Counted from the first letter of the stretch, positions 1-8,594 are shown. The stretch: 22,141 nucleotides of DNA from Saprolegnia diclina VS20 (GCF_000281045.1 NW_008246110.1:442084-464224), one strand, 5' to 3'. Made by a program: numbers and translations. Notes: generated by a model not told the origin, from the sequence alone.

Positions 1-138
1 GAGGTTGGAGCCGATGCGGCCAAAGACTACGAGGCTGCTCGCCTGCGCGCGGGCGTCGAGGGTCTTGGCCGCCACCGTCGCCGGCGCACTGCTGCGTGGC
101 GCGCGTGCCGACGACGACCGATTGCTGAAGAGTCCCAT
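1..138 (-). CDS. Paralogue C: 5' end of a six-pass membrane protein gene (partial)
   Basis: Only the first 46 codons are inside the window. The gene reads leftward from an ATG at 138-136 and runs off base 1. The N-terminus is Ser/Arg-rich and then gives AAKTLDARAQASSLVVFGRI, followed by GSNL. This aligns with the N-termini of the genes at 3774 (KTLDAKAQAS, then SRIGSNL) and 8172 (KTLDSKAQQ, then FRIASNLL). The start lies 24 residues before the shared KTLD motif, as in the 8172 gene. That makes it a third member of the same unrecognised membrane-protein family, with the first membrane segment expected just beyond the window edge. The function is unknown. It is too short to appear in a simple length-filtered ORF search. 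Confidence is high for homology and start, and none is claimed for function. Confidence 0.8.
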   Translation of the reverse strand, partial: MGLFSNRSSSARAPRSSAPATVAAKTLDARAQASSLVVFGRIGSNL

Positions 139-457
139 GACGGCAAAGGGCAGAGTGATTCGAAGCAGCAATGAAAGCGACCAAGCACAGAGGGTTCTCC
201 GAACTGGGTCTACGCTAGCGGCGCGTTCCAAATTCGAAGCGACCGGCTCGGCGGTTGGCGTTGTCATGCTCGCACGGCGGAGAACCTGCGCTGCCAACGT
301 GATTGCGCACGGCTGCTGCTTGCAGTCAGGTCGATCCTGTCCGAGTAACGAACCTGTTGGCAGTCCCGTTCGAGCGCTACGCCCGATGCTAAGCATGTAT
401 CCTACTAGTAGTAGGAGCAACTAATAGTAGGAGCTACTAGTTGAGTGTAGTAGTACC

Positions 458-483
458 GGTAGTCATTTAAGGTAGTCATTTAA
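458..483. repeat. Perfect 13-bp tandem duplication
   Basis: The unit ggtagtcatttaa occurs twice without a gap (458-470 and 471-483). It lies about 20 bp upstream of a TATA-like box. Its role is unknown. Confidence 0.9.
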
Positions 484-505
484 TGAAGCGTGTCGAGCAA
501 GCGAG

Positions 506-512
506 TATAAAA
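506..512 (+). promoter_or_regulatory. TATA-box-like element
   Basis: TATAAAA followed by GGGGCG matches the eukaryotic TATA consensus in plus orientation. No strong plus-strand gene follows directly. The nearest candidate is the small ORF at 685-810, which may have an upstream exon because TTTGTAG precedes it at 664-670. The assignment as a working promoter is inference. Confidence 0.35.
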
Positions 513-684
513 GGGGCGCAAAGATCGACGTGTGCGATGACATGTATCGACGTGCTGCTTTGTGATTCGCCACATGAATCTGGATCGCACAACCAGACAA
601 CACTTGGTGGACGGTACCAGAATTCGGTGCTGGACCAGATGACACTCATCCGTGACTCACGCGCTTTGTAGGGGCGTTGGGGTC

Positions 685-810
685 ATGACGTCGACGTTGT
701 CGCTGCCTGACGAGGTGGAGGCTCGGAAGATTCGCGCACCCATCCTGGGAGCATCGGTCCTTGTGGCCGCCTCCCTTGGTCGGCGCCTCTTTGTCGTAGG
801 TACAGGATAG
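685..810 (+). CDS. Possible small membrane protein or exon (41 aa)
   Basis: An ATG-to-TAG frame of 41 codons whose third positions are mostly G/C at its start, like the real genes here. The product begins MTSTLSLPDEVEARKIRAP and has one short hydrophobic stretch (about residues 19-31, ILGASVLVAASLG) followed by Arg-Arg. A TTTGTAG sequence ending at 670 resembles the TAG acceptors of the introns in this window, so the ORF could be a later exon of a longer gene. A possible donor (GTAGGT) occurs near its end. No family is recognised. It is tail-to-tail with the gene at 913-1533. It could equally be chance. Confidence 0.25.
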   Translation: MTSTLSLPDEVEARKIRAPILGASVLVAASLGRRLFVVGTG

Positions 811-872
811 AGCGAAGGATTAAATAGATAGTGCATTGGATAGTGTCTGGATAGCACTCGTAGTGGTGTACT

Positions 873-890
873 CTACGCCGAGGAGCGTAG
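873..890. terminator. Short hairpin 3' of the gene at 913-1533
   Basis: ctacgc (873-878) pairs perfectly with gcgtag (885-890) across a 6-nt loop, 23 nt downstream of the TAA stop of the leftward gene. Several genes in the window have similar hairpins just after the stop. A role in RNA 3'-end formation is inference only. Confidence 0.3.
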
Positions 891-912
891 CAGTTGAAAA
901 GTCGAGGCGACA

Positions 913-1533
913 TTAGAGCAGCGTGTACGTGGACGGTACGTCGACGGCAGCGTCCAGTTGCTGCAAGACGCCGAGGAGGCCGCCGGCGAGGCGACTCAGC
1001 ACCACATCGCCACGCGCATGCGCCGTGCTTTGGATCACATCGACGTGGTCGTACAAGAGCGCTGCGGCCGTCGGGTGCTTGGTGAAGAGCTGCGAGAGCG
1101 AGTCGAGACCGAGCTGCTGCGTCGCTCCGGTCACAACAAAGTTCATGGCGGCCTCGAGCTCCCGTCGCCCGCGGCCTGTATAGAGGTACGCTTCGCCCAC
1201 GGACTGGATCGCGCGCCACGCGTGCTTGACGGTTTGGATGCGCGGTCGGCGGCGCGACGTGCGAGGGCTGGCACTGCTGCTGTCGCTGAGCGTCTCGCCC
1301 GTCTCTTCCGCGTCTTCGCGCACGGCGGGCAGCGGTAGCGGCTTGCTGCGGTGCGGGCGCTTGAACGCCGGCCGGGCCATGGCCGCCGGCGCATCGCTGG
1401 CCGTGAGGCGCATCGGGCGCGGGCTCGTCTCGCGGAAGCTGAGGCGGCGGAGGAGCATGCTGCAGGCCACGACGGCCATCGAGGCGGCAGCGACGGCCGT
1501 GACCTGGAGCATCGGCGACGACGTCGTGGCCAT
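913..1533 (-). CDS. Unrecognised membrane-anchored protein, 206 aa
   Basis: The ATG at 1533-1531 (context AATATGGCC) is preferred over upstream in-frame ATGs. The conserved-looking protein begins MATTSSPMLQ with a hydrophobic segment directly after it (about residues 9-28), and the frame upstream loses the GC-rich codon bias. After the anchor comes a basic, Pro/Ser-rich linker (residues 30-105). A compact, mostly helical C-terminal domain (about 105-206) follows, containing HAWRAIQSVGEAYLYTGRGR and a hydrophobic helix near RLAGGLLGVLQQL. The protein ends at TAA (915-913). It may be a signal-anchored membrane protein, or the N-terminus may be an organelle-targeting sequence. No known domain is recognised. 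A CCAAT pair lies upstream at 1614-1618 and 1651-1655. Confidence 0.65.
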   Translation of the reverse strand: MATTSSPMLQVTAVAAASMAVVACSMLLRRLSFRETSPRPMRLTASDAPAAMARPAFKRPHRSKPLPLPAVREDAEETGETLSDSSSASPRTSRRRPRIQTVKHAWRAIQSVGEAYLYTGRGRRELEAAMNFVVTGATQQLGLDSLSQLFTKHPTAAALLYDHVDVIQSTAHARGDVVLSRLAGGLLGVLQQLDAAVDVPSTYTLL

Positions 1534-1963
1534 ATTGGTGGAAATGTGGAAATGAAAATGAATTCGAACGGACGTGAGTTTCGCCAGACGCTTCCAGCTG
1601 ATTTTTATTTTAGCCAATGAAACGTACGCCATGCACTGTACTGATCGCGGATTGGCGCAAAAGCTGTTTTTCTCTTGGCAGTGCAACATCGCACCACATC
1701 TGATGGGCAAAAATCTGAGGATGTCGATCCGGCGCCGCGGTGACGCAAGCAAGTCCAGCGCGACAACTGAGCGCATCACAGCCATGTACGTTGGGCCGCA
1801 GAGGATTTGCGTCCTCGTAGCGAAGACAAGCACCAACGGCTAACGGCCGACCAACGGCCGACAAAGATTCTTGCGCGTCGTCTTCTCAGGTGCGAGCAAC
1901 TTCAAGTTGAAGTCACGACCTCCAGAACGTGATGCTTGTCGCTGCTGCCACCGACGCCCATGA

Positions 1964-2524
1964 CCCTGCTTCTCGACACTATGGTCTTTTGCAGCGAACG
2001 ACGCGGTGACCACACACCTCACTCCACAGGCGATGCACGTGGCGCTGGAACATTTCGCAGCGTCCCACGAGAGCCGTTCAGATTCCCCCAGATGGTGGCG
2101 CCATTGGCAAAGTGAAAATACAACGTGGCATACCAAGCTTGTGGACGTGGATGCAACTAAAAAGGGCGCGCACAGTGTAGTAGCAGTACGAGTTGCGTCC
2201 TTGGAAGCACTAGAACTGCAACCTCTCGCAGAGGATGTGCATAAGTAGTTGCAACCAAGATTCGTTGGTTCCATGAACCGCAAAACGAATATGGCGAACC
2301 GACTTGCGTTGGCGGCTTGGAATCCGAATGTGCTGCAGCGACGCGCGATCTTGTTCGAACGAGTGACGATCCTGGAGGATGAGAGATCGAAGTGTTCTCC
2401 ATGCGGCAGACAGGTCGTCGAAGTAGAGGGAAAACGAGTTGTGGTCGTCCTGCACACTCCTCAACGCGGCGTCCGTGCTCCATCGTCCTGCTCAACAAGT
2501 TTTAGTACACGGTATTGTGCATAG
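1964..2524 (+). pseudogene. Possible decayed coding fragment with one in-frame stop
   Basis: In this frame the sequence is open from 1964 to the stop at 2522-2524 except for a single TAG at 2246-2248. The two halves read as plausible protein (for example HVALEHFAASHESR before the stop and FERVTILEDERSK after it). Third-position GC is only about half, and an antisense frame (2457-1840) is also open for 205 codons, so coding status is doubtful. No family is recognised. The TAG could also fall in an undetected intron. Confidence 0.2.
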
Positions 2525-2949
2525 CAGATGCAATTGGGTCACTCGCTGCTCCCATGTCACCCAGCAACGCGTCCGTCAGCGCCGCACTCGACGTTTCCAT
2601 CACGAGGCGAGCTGTCGAAGTGTGGGGACATGGACGAGGTCCACAGCGTGCCGACTGGCAGGATACTGATGACGCCATTGACCACGTCCACGCTAGGTGA
2701 TCGTTCTTGACGTGGCTCTTCCCCAGCAGGCCCGTTCTCTGGGAGGCGAGAAGAAGCGACGGGCGACTGCAGAACCAACGCAGGAAGCCGAGGCTGAGAT
2801 CATCATCTCGAAGCTGGTTCGAACGTCACTCTGTCTAGCGGGGTTCTGGACATGCAACGGGCATTGTCCCGTGGGCGAGCGCCAGGCGGGCTTGCGTCTT
2901 GCGTGCGCGGAATCCTATCGCTCGTCTAACAGGAGCACGACGTTCGCAA

Positions 2950-2989
2950 GCCGACCAAGCAGCCACGTTCGCCGACCAAGCAGCCACGT
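2950..2989. repeat. 19-bp direct repeat, 21-bp period
   Basis: gccgaccaagcagccacgt occurs at 2950-2968 and again at 2971-2989, separated by TC. The pair lies just upstream of two ATTGG boxes and about 100 bp before the start at 3090. It could be a duplicated regulatory site. Confidence 0.8.
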
Positions 2990-3001
2990 ATGCGGTTTTT
3001 G

Positions 3002-3035
3002 ATTGGCCAAGAGCTCGACTCTGAGCTGCGATTGG
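3002..3035 (+). promoter_or_regulatory. Paired inverted CCAAT boxes upstream of the gene at 3090
   Basis: gATTGGcc occurs twice (ATTGG at 3002-3006 and 3031-3035), 29 bp apart and about 55-88 bp before the ATG at 3090. CCAAT boxes are bound by NF-Y in eukaryotes. Use here is inference from position and repetition. Confidence 0.4.
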
Positions 3036-3089
3036 CCCGTTTTTCACCGCGTGAGGATTATTGACTGAACCGAAGCGGCGACCTTGGTC

Positions 3090-3386
3090 ATGGCCCGAAC
3101 CAAGGCGACGCTGAAGCTAGAGAAGCGCGGGCGCAAGTCTACGCGCAAGCCTGCACGCAAGCCGGCGCGGGCCCGCAGCAGCGGCCCGCAGCTCGACACG
3201 TCCGAGGTGCCTGGCGACCTCGCGCTGGCCATCGCCGAGTGGCGAGCGAGCCAACTGCGCTCCGTGGAGCTCATCGACCTGTCGTCGACGCCAGACGACG
3301 AGATTTTTGACGACGAGCGCGATACTGACGTCGTTCTCGTCTACGCGCCGCCGATCGTTCCAGTGACGCGCCTCTTCCTCTGCTGA
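3090..3386 (+). CDS. Small basic protein with histone H3-tail-like N-terminus and SUMO-interaction-like motifs, 98 aa
   Basis: The ATG at 3090 (GTCATGGCC context) gives MARTKATLKLEKRGRKSTRK. ARTK with T at residue 6 copies the first residues of histone H3 (ART-K4-x-T), and RKST at 15-18 copies the H3 K9 context. The tail is followed by RKPARKPARAR. There is no histone fold. Residues 43-58 may form one helix, and the rest is acidic and disordered. Residues 59-65 (VELIDLS) followed by STPDDE fit a SUMO-interaction motif, and DVVLVY (80-85) could be a second. No signal peptide is seen. The charge runs from a very basic N-terminus to an acidic C-terminus, suggesting a nuclear or chromatin-associated adaptor that could bind H3-tail readers and SUMO. 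That function is inference. No homologue is recognised. The reading frame is intact and GC-biased. Confidence 0.6.
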   Translation: MARTKATLKLEKRGRKSTRKPARKPARARSSGPQLDTSEVPGDLALAIAEWRASQLRSVELIDLSSTPDDEIFDDERDTDVVLVYAPPIVPVTRLFLC

Positions 3387-3773
3387 CCTCCGCGGGCGTC
3401 GATCACTATCATGTATATTAACCATTAACGATTGCACGTCGCGTCGGCGAGCCCACGTAGTGCTGGAAGGGCCATCGCTCATCAACAGCAAGTACGAGCA
3501 CCTAGCTGATGACACAGACAGAAAGGCCAGCAGGCCAATCGCGCCAGCAACACCATGGTGCGGAAGACAGGCCATGTTGCTCGAGACCTCGAGACCTCAG
3601 CCAGGTCCAGGGTACTCCAGGGTATTCCTCAAGGCAAGCCAGTACAGCCCCAATACTACGAGGCGCTGCTCACGCGCTCGAACCGTCGTTGCTTTGCATC
3701 AACCGACGATGAAACGTCAAGTCGTTGTGGGCGTTCCATGACCTCCGTCGATCATTTGCCGTACAGCTAAACA
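3387..3773. other. Intergenic region upstream of paralogue A
   Basis: 387 bp with a TATATTAACCATTAAC AT-rich patch just after the preceding stop, a small duplicated tcgagacc segment near 3582-3597, a near-duplicate ccagggtactcc/ccagggtattcc, and single CCAAT boxes at 3535-3539 and 3650-3654 (234 and 119 bp before the next ATG). Short plus-strand ORFs here have no recognisable content. Confidence 0.5.
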
Positions 3774-5767
3774 ATGGCAGGTGGCTCGTCGGGCAACTCG
3801 CGCCGGAGCTCGGCGCCGATCACCAAGAAAACGCTCGACGCCAAGGCGCAGGCCAGCCTCTGTCTCGTCGTCAGTCGCATTGGCTCCAACCTCATTGCGG
3901 GCGCCCTCCTCCTCGTCTCGCTCCTCACGCTCGCCGTGCTCTTGACCAAAGGCCTCTTTGACCGCCACGTGGTCATGACGTCGCCGCAGACCGCCGAGTA
4001 CTGGTCGCCGCTCGGGCAGTCATGCACGCTAACGCGGCGCGGGTTTGTCCGCAACAGCTGCTCGGCGATCGAGGGCAACACGACGTCGCCAGACGCATGG
4101 CGCCGCGTCGGGTCGCTCCTCGCCATCTCGTGGCTGCCGTCCACGCAGTGGTATATCTCGACGTGCGCGGTGGGGCCACGCCACAAGGGCTGGGTCTACG
4201 TCGTGCTGCTGGCGTCCTCAACTGAGTTTCCGAGCTGCGTGCCCTCGAACGGTTCGCAGCTCATTGACGGCATGGCGATGCTCACGACAACGAGCACGCT
4301 CGATGCACCGTACAGCGCGTACGAGCTCACGCTCTATGGCGACACGATGAACCGGTCGAGCGTCACGGCGGCGACCAACTCGGACGGGACGTCCGTGCGC
4401 CTCTTTGCGAATACAACCCAGTTTCTCATTGGCGTCAACGGGTCGGTGCCCGCAACGTCGTGGGGTGGCGGCACATCGGTGATCGTGTCGGCGCCGCTCG
4501 GGCCGCGCTACACGGTCAAGACGACGGACGCCACGTTCTTTGTCGACATGACATCGGACCCGCCGTCGACGCCCGGCTGGAGCGTCGGTCGCGTCAACGG
4601 CAAGATCATCGTGATCGCCACGTCAGCAGCGTCGGTCGTTGCAAATTACATGGACATTGTCATCTTCCAAGGCGTCGTCACGGGCCTCTCGCTTCTCTTT
4701 TTAAGCGGCGACGTCATCATGACGTACAAGGGCCTCGCCGGTGTCCTTCGCCGTCAGCCGGTGTTGACATACGACCTTTTGCTTGGCCTTGAGCGGCGCA
4801 AGCTCGTCTTGGTGCTATGGTCGCTCAACGCCGCGCCGTCGCTGCTGTACGCCGACGTCGCCCGCGTCTACTATGGCACGGCCAACGGCGACGAGATCTG
4901 GCTTCTCTCGCTCGTGCTCCTCGGCAATCTTATGACGTTTGTGGCGCTGCTGGGGATCACTGTGTTGCAGTACATCCCGTCGCCGTTCAAGCACGTACTG
5001 CCCTTCTCAACCCCCGTCTTTCTCTTTGGCACGACAGTTGGTGTCGTATTGAGTTGCAATATGCGCTACACGGATGTCAGCAACGCGTTCCTGGAAGGCC
5101 CGTGGAGCCTCGGGCTCAATATCAACGGCACGGACCGACCGTCGGGCGCGTATACGGCCGAAGCCGTCACGTCCGTGGGCGCGCTCTTGCTGCCGTCCAT
5201 GCTGCTCCCGACTGCCATCGCCTTTGGTGTCGCTATCGTCTATGGCCTTGTGCAGCGCTATCAGTCGTGTCGCAAGGTTTGCATCTCATTTTTGAGATTT
5301 ATCGAGTGCTCATACTAGCGGTGTAGTGGCTCATTCCGATGGCGTGGACGGCCAACAACAGCTTCTTGCGCGGACGGCGCCTGCCACACTATTTGACAAG
5401 CTTGCCGCTCGGGCCTGAGACGACGATCCGTCTCGGACACAAGTCGTTTCTAAAGCCGAGTGTGCAGGCCGTCATGGGGTATGCGTCGGTTGTCGAAGCC
5501 ATCGACGGGCATCAAAGCGGCGCCTTCTCCAAGCGCAGCAGCAACACGAGCGTCGTACCGTCGACCAACGGCACCCGGAAAGCATCGGAAGCCACGTCGA
5601 TCACCGTCATCATCAGCACGTACGCGCTCGTGCCCGTGCTCCTCGGCTGGATTCGGCCACGTCCACTTGGTGCGATTGTAGCCAACGCGTTCTTGAGCGC
5701 CAAAGTCACCGCCACAAGCACAGAGCACAAAACGTTCGTGTACAGTCGTGGCGCATGCGTCACCTAA
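3774..5767 (+). CDS. Paralogue A: six-pass membrane protein of an unrecognised oomycete family, 647 aa, two exons
   Basis: Exon 1 is 3774-5276 (501 codons), the intron is 5277-5326 (50 nt, GTTTGC...GTGTAG), and exon 2 is 5327-5767. Splicing joins RYQSCRK to WLIPMAWTAN, matching the spliced join in the 8172-6167 gene. A short N-terminus with KTLDAKAQAS leads to TM1 (about 38-60). A large, probably extracellular, domain (61-290) has Cys at 84, 96, 131 and 155 and several N-glycosylation sequons (N102, N193, N213, N222). Five further membrane segments lie near 293-313, 342-362, 375-398, 408-428 and 466-492. A roughly 150-residue C-terminal tail comes mostly from exon 2. The core KGLAGVLRRQPVLTYDLLLG with LERRKL after it is conserved with the paralogue. 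It resembles a receptor or transporter in architecture, but no function can be assigned. Confidence 0.85.
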
Positions 5768-5773
5768 GGAATT

Positions 5774-5789
5774 TATACACAAGTGTATA
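5774..5789. terminator. Palindromic hairpin just after the paralogue A stop
   Basis: tatacac (5774-5780) pairs with gtgtata (5783-5789) around AA, beginning 7 nt after the stop codon. Several genes here carry such hairpins in this position. A role in 3'-end formation is inference. Confidence 0.3.
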
Positions 5790-5986
5790 CCCACGCTCTT
5801 GTTACACCCAGCTCTCATATCCGTCGTAGATCTTAGGTTGCCTCGAGTGGCTTGTCGTCCGGCTGGTCCACGCAGTGCTGCTTTAGCGAGACGTTTGGAC
5901 ACAAACATGTCATTTCCCCGTCAAAGGCTCCAGTCGATTGGTTCCAGCTTGCGCAGCCAAGGCTGCAAATGCTCGTCCTCTGACTT

Positions 5987-6017
5987 TAACCCTAACCCTC
6001 ATAGAAACCCTAGCCCT
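5987..6017. repeat. Degenerate telomere-like CCCTAA stretch
   Basis: taaccctaaccct (5987-5999) is followed after 5 nt by aaaccctagccct (6005-6017). This resembles CCCTAA/CCCTAAA telomere repeats but is short and imperfect. It sits between two inverted paralogues. An interstitial telomeric scar is possible, and chance is also possible. Confidence 0.35.
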
Positions 6018-6166
6018 CGTATCACTCGCGCTCTGAAATGAACGTCGCACCATTGCAGCTGCGTTCGTAAGAACACAAGCATAGGTTCAAAGTATGTATG
6101 TCGTTCGACAAGGCTCGTTATTGTCTTGGTCACGGAAGACCATGGCGATAGTGGGAAAACTGGCGA

Positions 6167-8172
6167 CTACGAGACGCAGTACCCGCGGCTGTAGTCGTAC
6201 TGCGCCGACGTATGGGGCACCTCGGAGCGTGCCACAGTCTTGAACTCGTTGCCTTGAATGGTACCGAGCGGGTTGGGTCGAAAGCAGCCCAGCAGCACTG
6301 ACACGAGACTGTATGTACTAATAACGTACGCCACGGGCGTCTCGTTCTTCTGATTTGGCACCGCCGTCGACGTATCCGCCGTCGCCGTCGCATAGACTTT
6401 AGTCGACGGACGCTGAACGACCGACGCATAGCCGAGGACGGCTTGTGTGCTCGGCTTGCAGAACGTTTTGTTGCCAATCGAGATGGCGGCTTCGGCGCCG
6501 AGCGGGAGGCCCGAGACGAAGTTGGGCAGGCGCGTGTGCTTGAGAAAGCCGTTCGTTTTAGTCCAGCCCGTGGGCACGACCCACTACACAAAAGACTGCC
6601 TAAGCAACCGACCAAGAGACATGATGAACGAACCTCGCGATAGAAAGCAAAGCGCTGAAGCATTGCCCAGACGATCGCGGCGCCAAAGGTGCCAAGCGTC
6701 GTGTAGAGCATGACGGGCCAGAGGGTCGCGCTGGAGGGCGGGATCGGGTCGCTTCCGCACGCGCCACCAATGTGATCAATGCCGTAGACAACCAATGGCA
6801 GCGTATACGCTTGACAGTTGTAGCTCCAGCCAAGTGCCATGAACTTTTGGTTGACAGAATATGCGATGAGAATGGTGTTGAGGTACAGGAACACGGTGGC
6901 TGAGAATGGGACGACCGCCGTCAGTCTCGACGGCAGTTGCTGGAGCAGCGAGAGCACGAGGAGAAAGCCGTAGGAGCAAAACGTGCCCAGCATCGTGCTT
7001 GCCATGAGCCAAAGCTGCGGCGCCGTCGGTGTGCCGTGGAACGCTCGGGCGACCTCGAGGTACACAAGGGATGGCACGCCGTTCATTGTCAGCACAACCA
7101 GCAAGAGCCGGCGGCGCTCGAGGCCAGCGACAAGGTCGTACGTCAAGACCGGTTTTCGCCGCAAGACGCCTTCCAGGCCCTTGAGCGTCATGATGAGGTC
7201 GCCGTTGAGCAGCAGGAGCGACGCCAGTCCAATTATCGACTGTAAAATCGCAATCGACTGGTAGCTGCCGACGACGAGGTTGGTTTGGGACGCTGGCATC
7301 ACGGCGCGCTGGCTGTGTCGACCGACGCTCCACCCGGGAAGCCCGAAGGACGCGATCTTGTCGGTGACGTCGGCAAAGAACCAAAGCGAGTAGGACGAGA
7401 CGGCTGCGCCCGCCGACAAGGGCAGCGCCGAAATCTCCATGTTGAGTCGCGTCTCATCGTGTGACGCGGCGCCGTCAACGCCAATGAGAAACTGCGACGA
7501 GTTGGCAAAGACCGTGTTGACCGAGCCGTCCGTGTTGGTCATGGGTGCAACGTTGCGCATGGCGTGGTCGCCGAGCACGATGAGTTCGTACGCGCCTTTG
7601 GGATACAGCGGAAGGCGGTTTGTCGTGCCGAGCGCCGCGATACCGTCGATAAGCTGCGGGCCTCTCTCCGGAATGCACTCGGGATGGGCCGTCGACGAGA
7701 CGAAGAAGCTCACAAACATCCAAGAGGTCATGTGTGGCGGCCCCGTTGCACACGTCGTAAGGTACCACGTGTCGTTCGTCGGCACATCAAAGGTCGACGC
7801 GAGCAGTTGGCCGATCGTAGCCCACGCCGGGCCTGTCGTCATGCTCGCCTCGGCGACCGAGCACGAGCCTGGCACAAACCCTGACGCGGCGAGGCGGCAT
7901 GTTGAGCCGTACGCAGCCCAGTAGCCGTCGTTGCGCTGCGGCGCCGTGACCACATCGTGGCGCTCAAAGAGGCCTGCGTTGAGCATCGCGAAGAGCGTCA
8001 CGATCGAGAGAAAGATGAGACCGGATGCGAGCAAGTTGGAGGCGATGCGGAAGAGCACTTGGAGCAAACTGACTTGCTGCGCCTTCGAGTCGAGGGTTTT
8101 CGCAGCACCGAGCGTCGTCACTTCAGATGCGCGTGATCGCCGTGTCGGCGCGAGCTTACGGATCCAATGCAT
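6167..8172 (-). CDS. Paralogue B: six-pass membrane protein, same family as A and C, 651 aa, two exons
   Basis: Exon 1 is 8172-6634 (513 codons), the intron is 6633-6584 (50 nt, GTTCGT...GTGTAG), and exon 2 is 6583-6167. The start at 8172 (CAAAATGC context) is preferred over an in-frame ATG at 8217 because it puts the same 24 residues before KTLD as paralogue C. Exon 2 begins WVVPTGWTKTNGF, matching WLIPMAWTANNSF of paralogue A. Shared features are TM1 after KTLDSKAQQ, an ectodomain with four matching Cys (in STCRL, GSCSV, TTCATG and PECIP), the motif KGLEGVLRRKPVLTYDL and a set of C-terminal membrane helices. Without splicing, exon 1 would read on in a wrong frame to 6130, giving an artefactual 695-aa product. 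The function is unknown. Conservation of the intron position and length shows descent by duplication. Confidence 0.85.
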
Positions 8173-8594
8173 TTTGGCAAAGTGACATCCAGGCTGACTG
8201 ACGCGTGTGGCGGCCAACGGACGCCATGATGTTCGAAGCTAACGGATCCGACACCGACCGCCCAATCCCCAACGGGATGGCGATGAACCCGTCATCGTTC
8301 GATACTTTGGCCCGCCCTCCTGACTGCGCCAACGTGACAGCCAGATCCTGACTAGCGGTACACTCGGTACTTGAGGCTCGTACCGGTAGCGCGTCATCCT
8401 CTCGCCCCAGTGGCGCCGAGAGATCGTGCAGCTAGAATTCGCTATCATCGCAATCGTCGGGTATATACAGAAAGCAAGAAGGCGGAGATGGCACAGTGTC
8501 GTAATCACAAATGCGCGTGCCACGTGCCTGCGCGCGGATTGGCCAGAAACCCACCAATCCGCGAGCGCGCCAATGAGGCAGTTGACGAGCGGCC
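8173..8594. promoter_or_regulatory. Divergent promoter region between paralogue B and the PTER-like gene
   Basis: 422 bp between two divergent starts. It holds CCAAT at 8262-8266 (90 bp from the leftward start), a TATATA at about 8462, and a CCAAT-containing inverted repeat next to the rightward start (listed separately). No gene is seen. Confidence 0.5.
8533..8574. promoter_or_regulatory. CCAAT inverted repeat plus a third CCAAT box
   Basis: cgcggattgg (8533-8542) and ccaatccgcg (8554-8563) are perfect 10-bp inverted arms around an 11-nt spacer, each carrying a CCAAT box. A third CCAAT lies at 8570-8574, 21 bp before the ATG at 8595. The arrangement suggests a strong NF-Y-type site cluster, which is inference. 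Confidence 0.5.

Larger units (their letters stand above)
139..912. other. Intergenic region between paralogue C and the gene at 913-1533
   Basis: This stretch separates the start of the leftward gene C from the 3' end of the next leftward gene. It holds an AT-richer TAG/CTA-rich block at about 404-455 with imperfect copies of a tagtaggagc motif, a perfect 13-bp tandem duplication, a TATA-like box, one small possible ORF and a hairpin (each listed separately). No convincing gene with the codon bias of its neighbours was seen apart from that small ORF. Confidence 0.6.
1534..3089. other. Gene-poor 1.55-kb region with unresolved weak ORFs
   Basis: No confident gene is seen. Several overlapping ORFs on both strands reach 80-205 codons, but their third-position GC is near half, clearly below the neighbouring genes. 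None matches a family I recognise. One plus frame (1964-2524) is open except for a single TAG. The right end has a 19-bp direct repeat and two ATTGG boxes that probably belong to the promoter of the gene at 3090. The tract may contain decayed coding sequence. Confidence 0.5.
5768..6166. other. Convergent intergenic region between paralogues A and B
   Basis: 399 bp between the stops of two tail-to-tail paralogues. It contains the hairpin at 5774-5789 and a degenerate telomere-like CCCTAA stretch at 5987-6017. ORFs crossing it are shadows or lack coding character. Confidence 0.55.

Noticed and set aside
683-1219. 178-codon minus-strand Arg-rich frame
   Set aside because: It overlaps the 913-1533 gene in another frame, and its Arg/Ala-rich composition is typical of a GC-rich shadow frame.
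5277-5326. Apparent end of paralogue A at the stop near 5318 and a separate downstream gene at 5339
   Set aside because: The segment is an intron. Removing it joins two parts that match the spliced paralogue B exactly at the junction.
5329-5337. GCTCATTCC resembling an oomycete transcription initiator
   Set aside because: It lies in exon 2 and encodes residues conserved with paralogue B (W-L/V-I/V-P), so it is explained by coding.
5450-5908. 152-codon minus-strand frame
   Set aside because: It overlaps exon 2 of paralogue A and is its antisense shadow.
6130-6633. Arg/Ser-rich C-terminus of a 695-aa unspliced reading of paralogue B
   Set aside because: It results from reading through the 50-nt intron into the wrong frame. 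The spliced exon 2 matches paralogue A.
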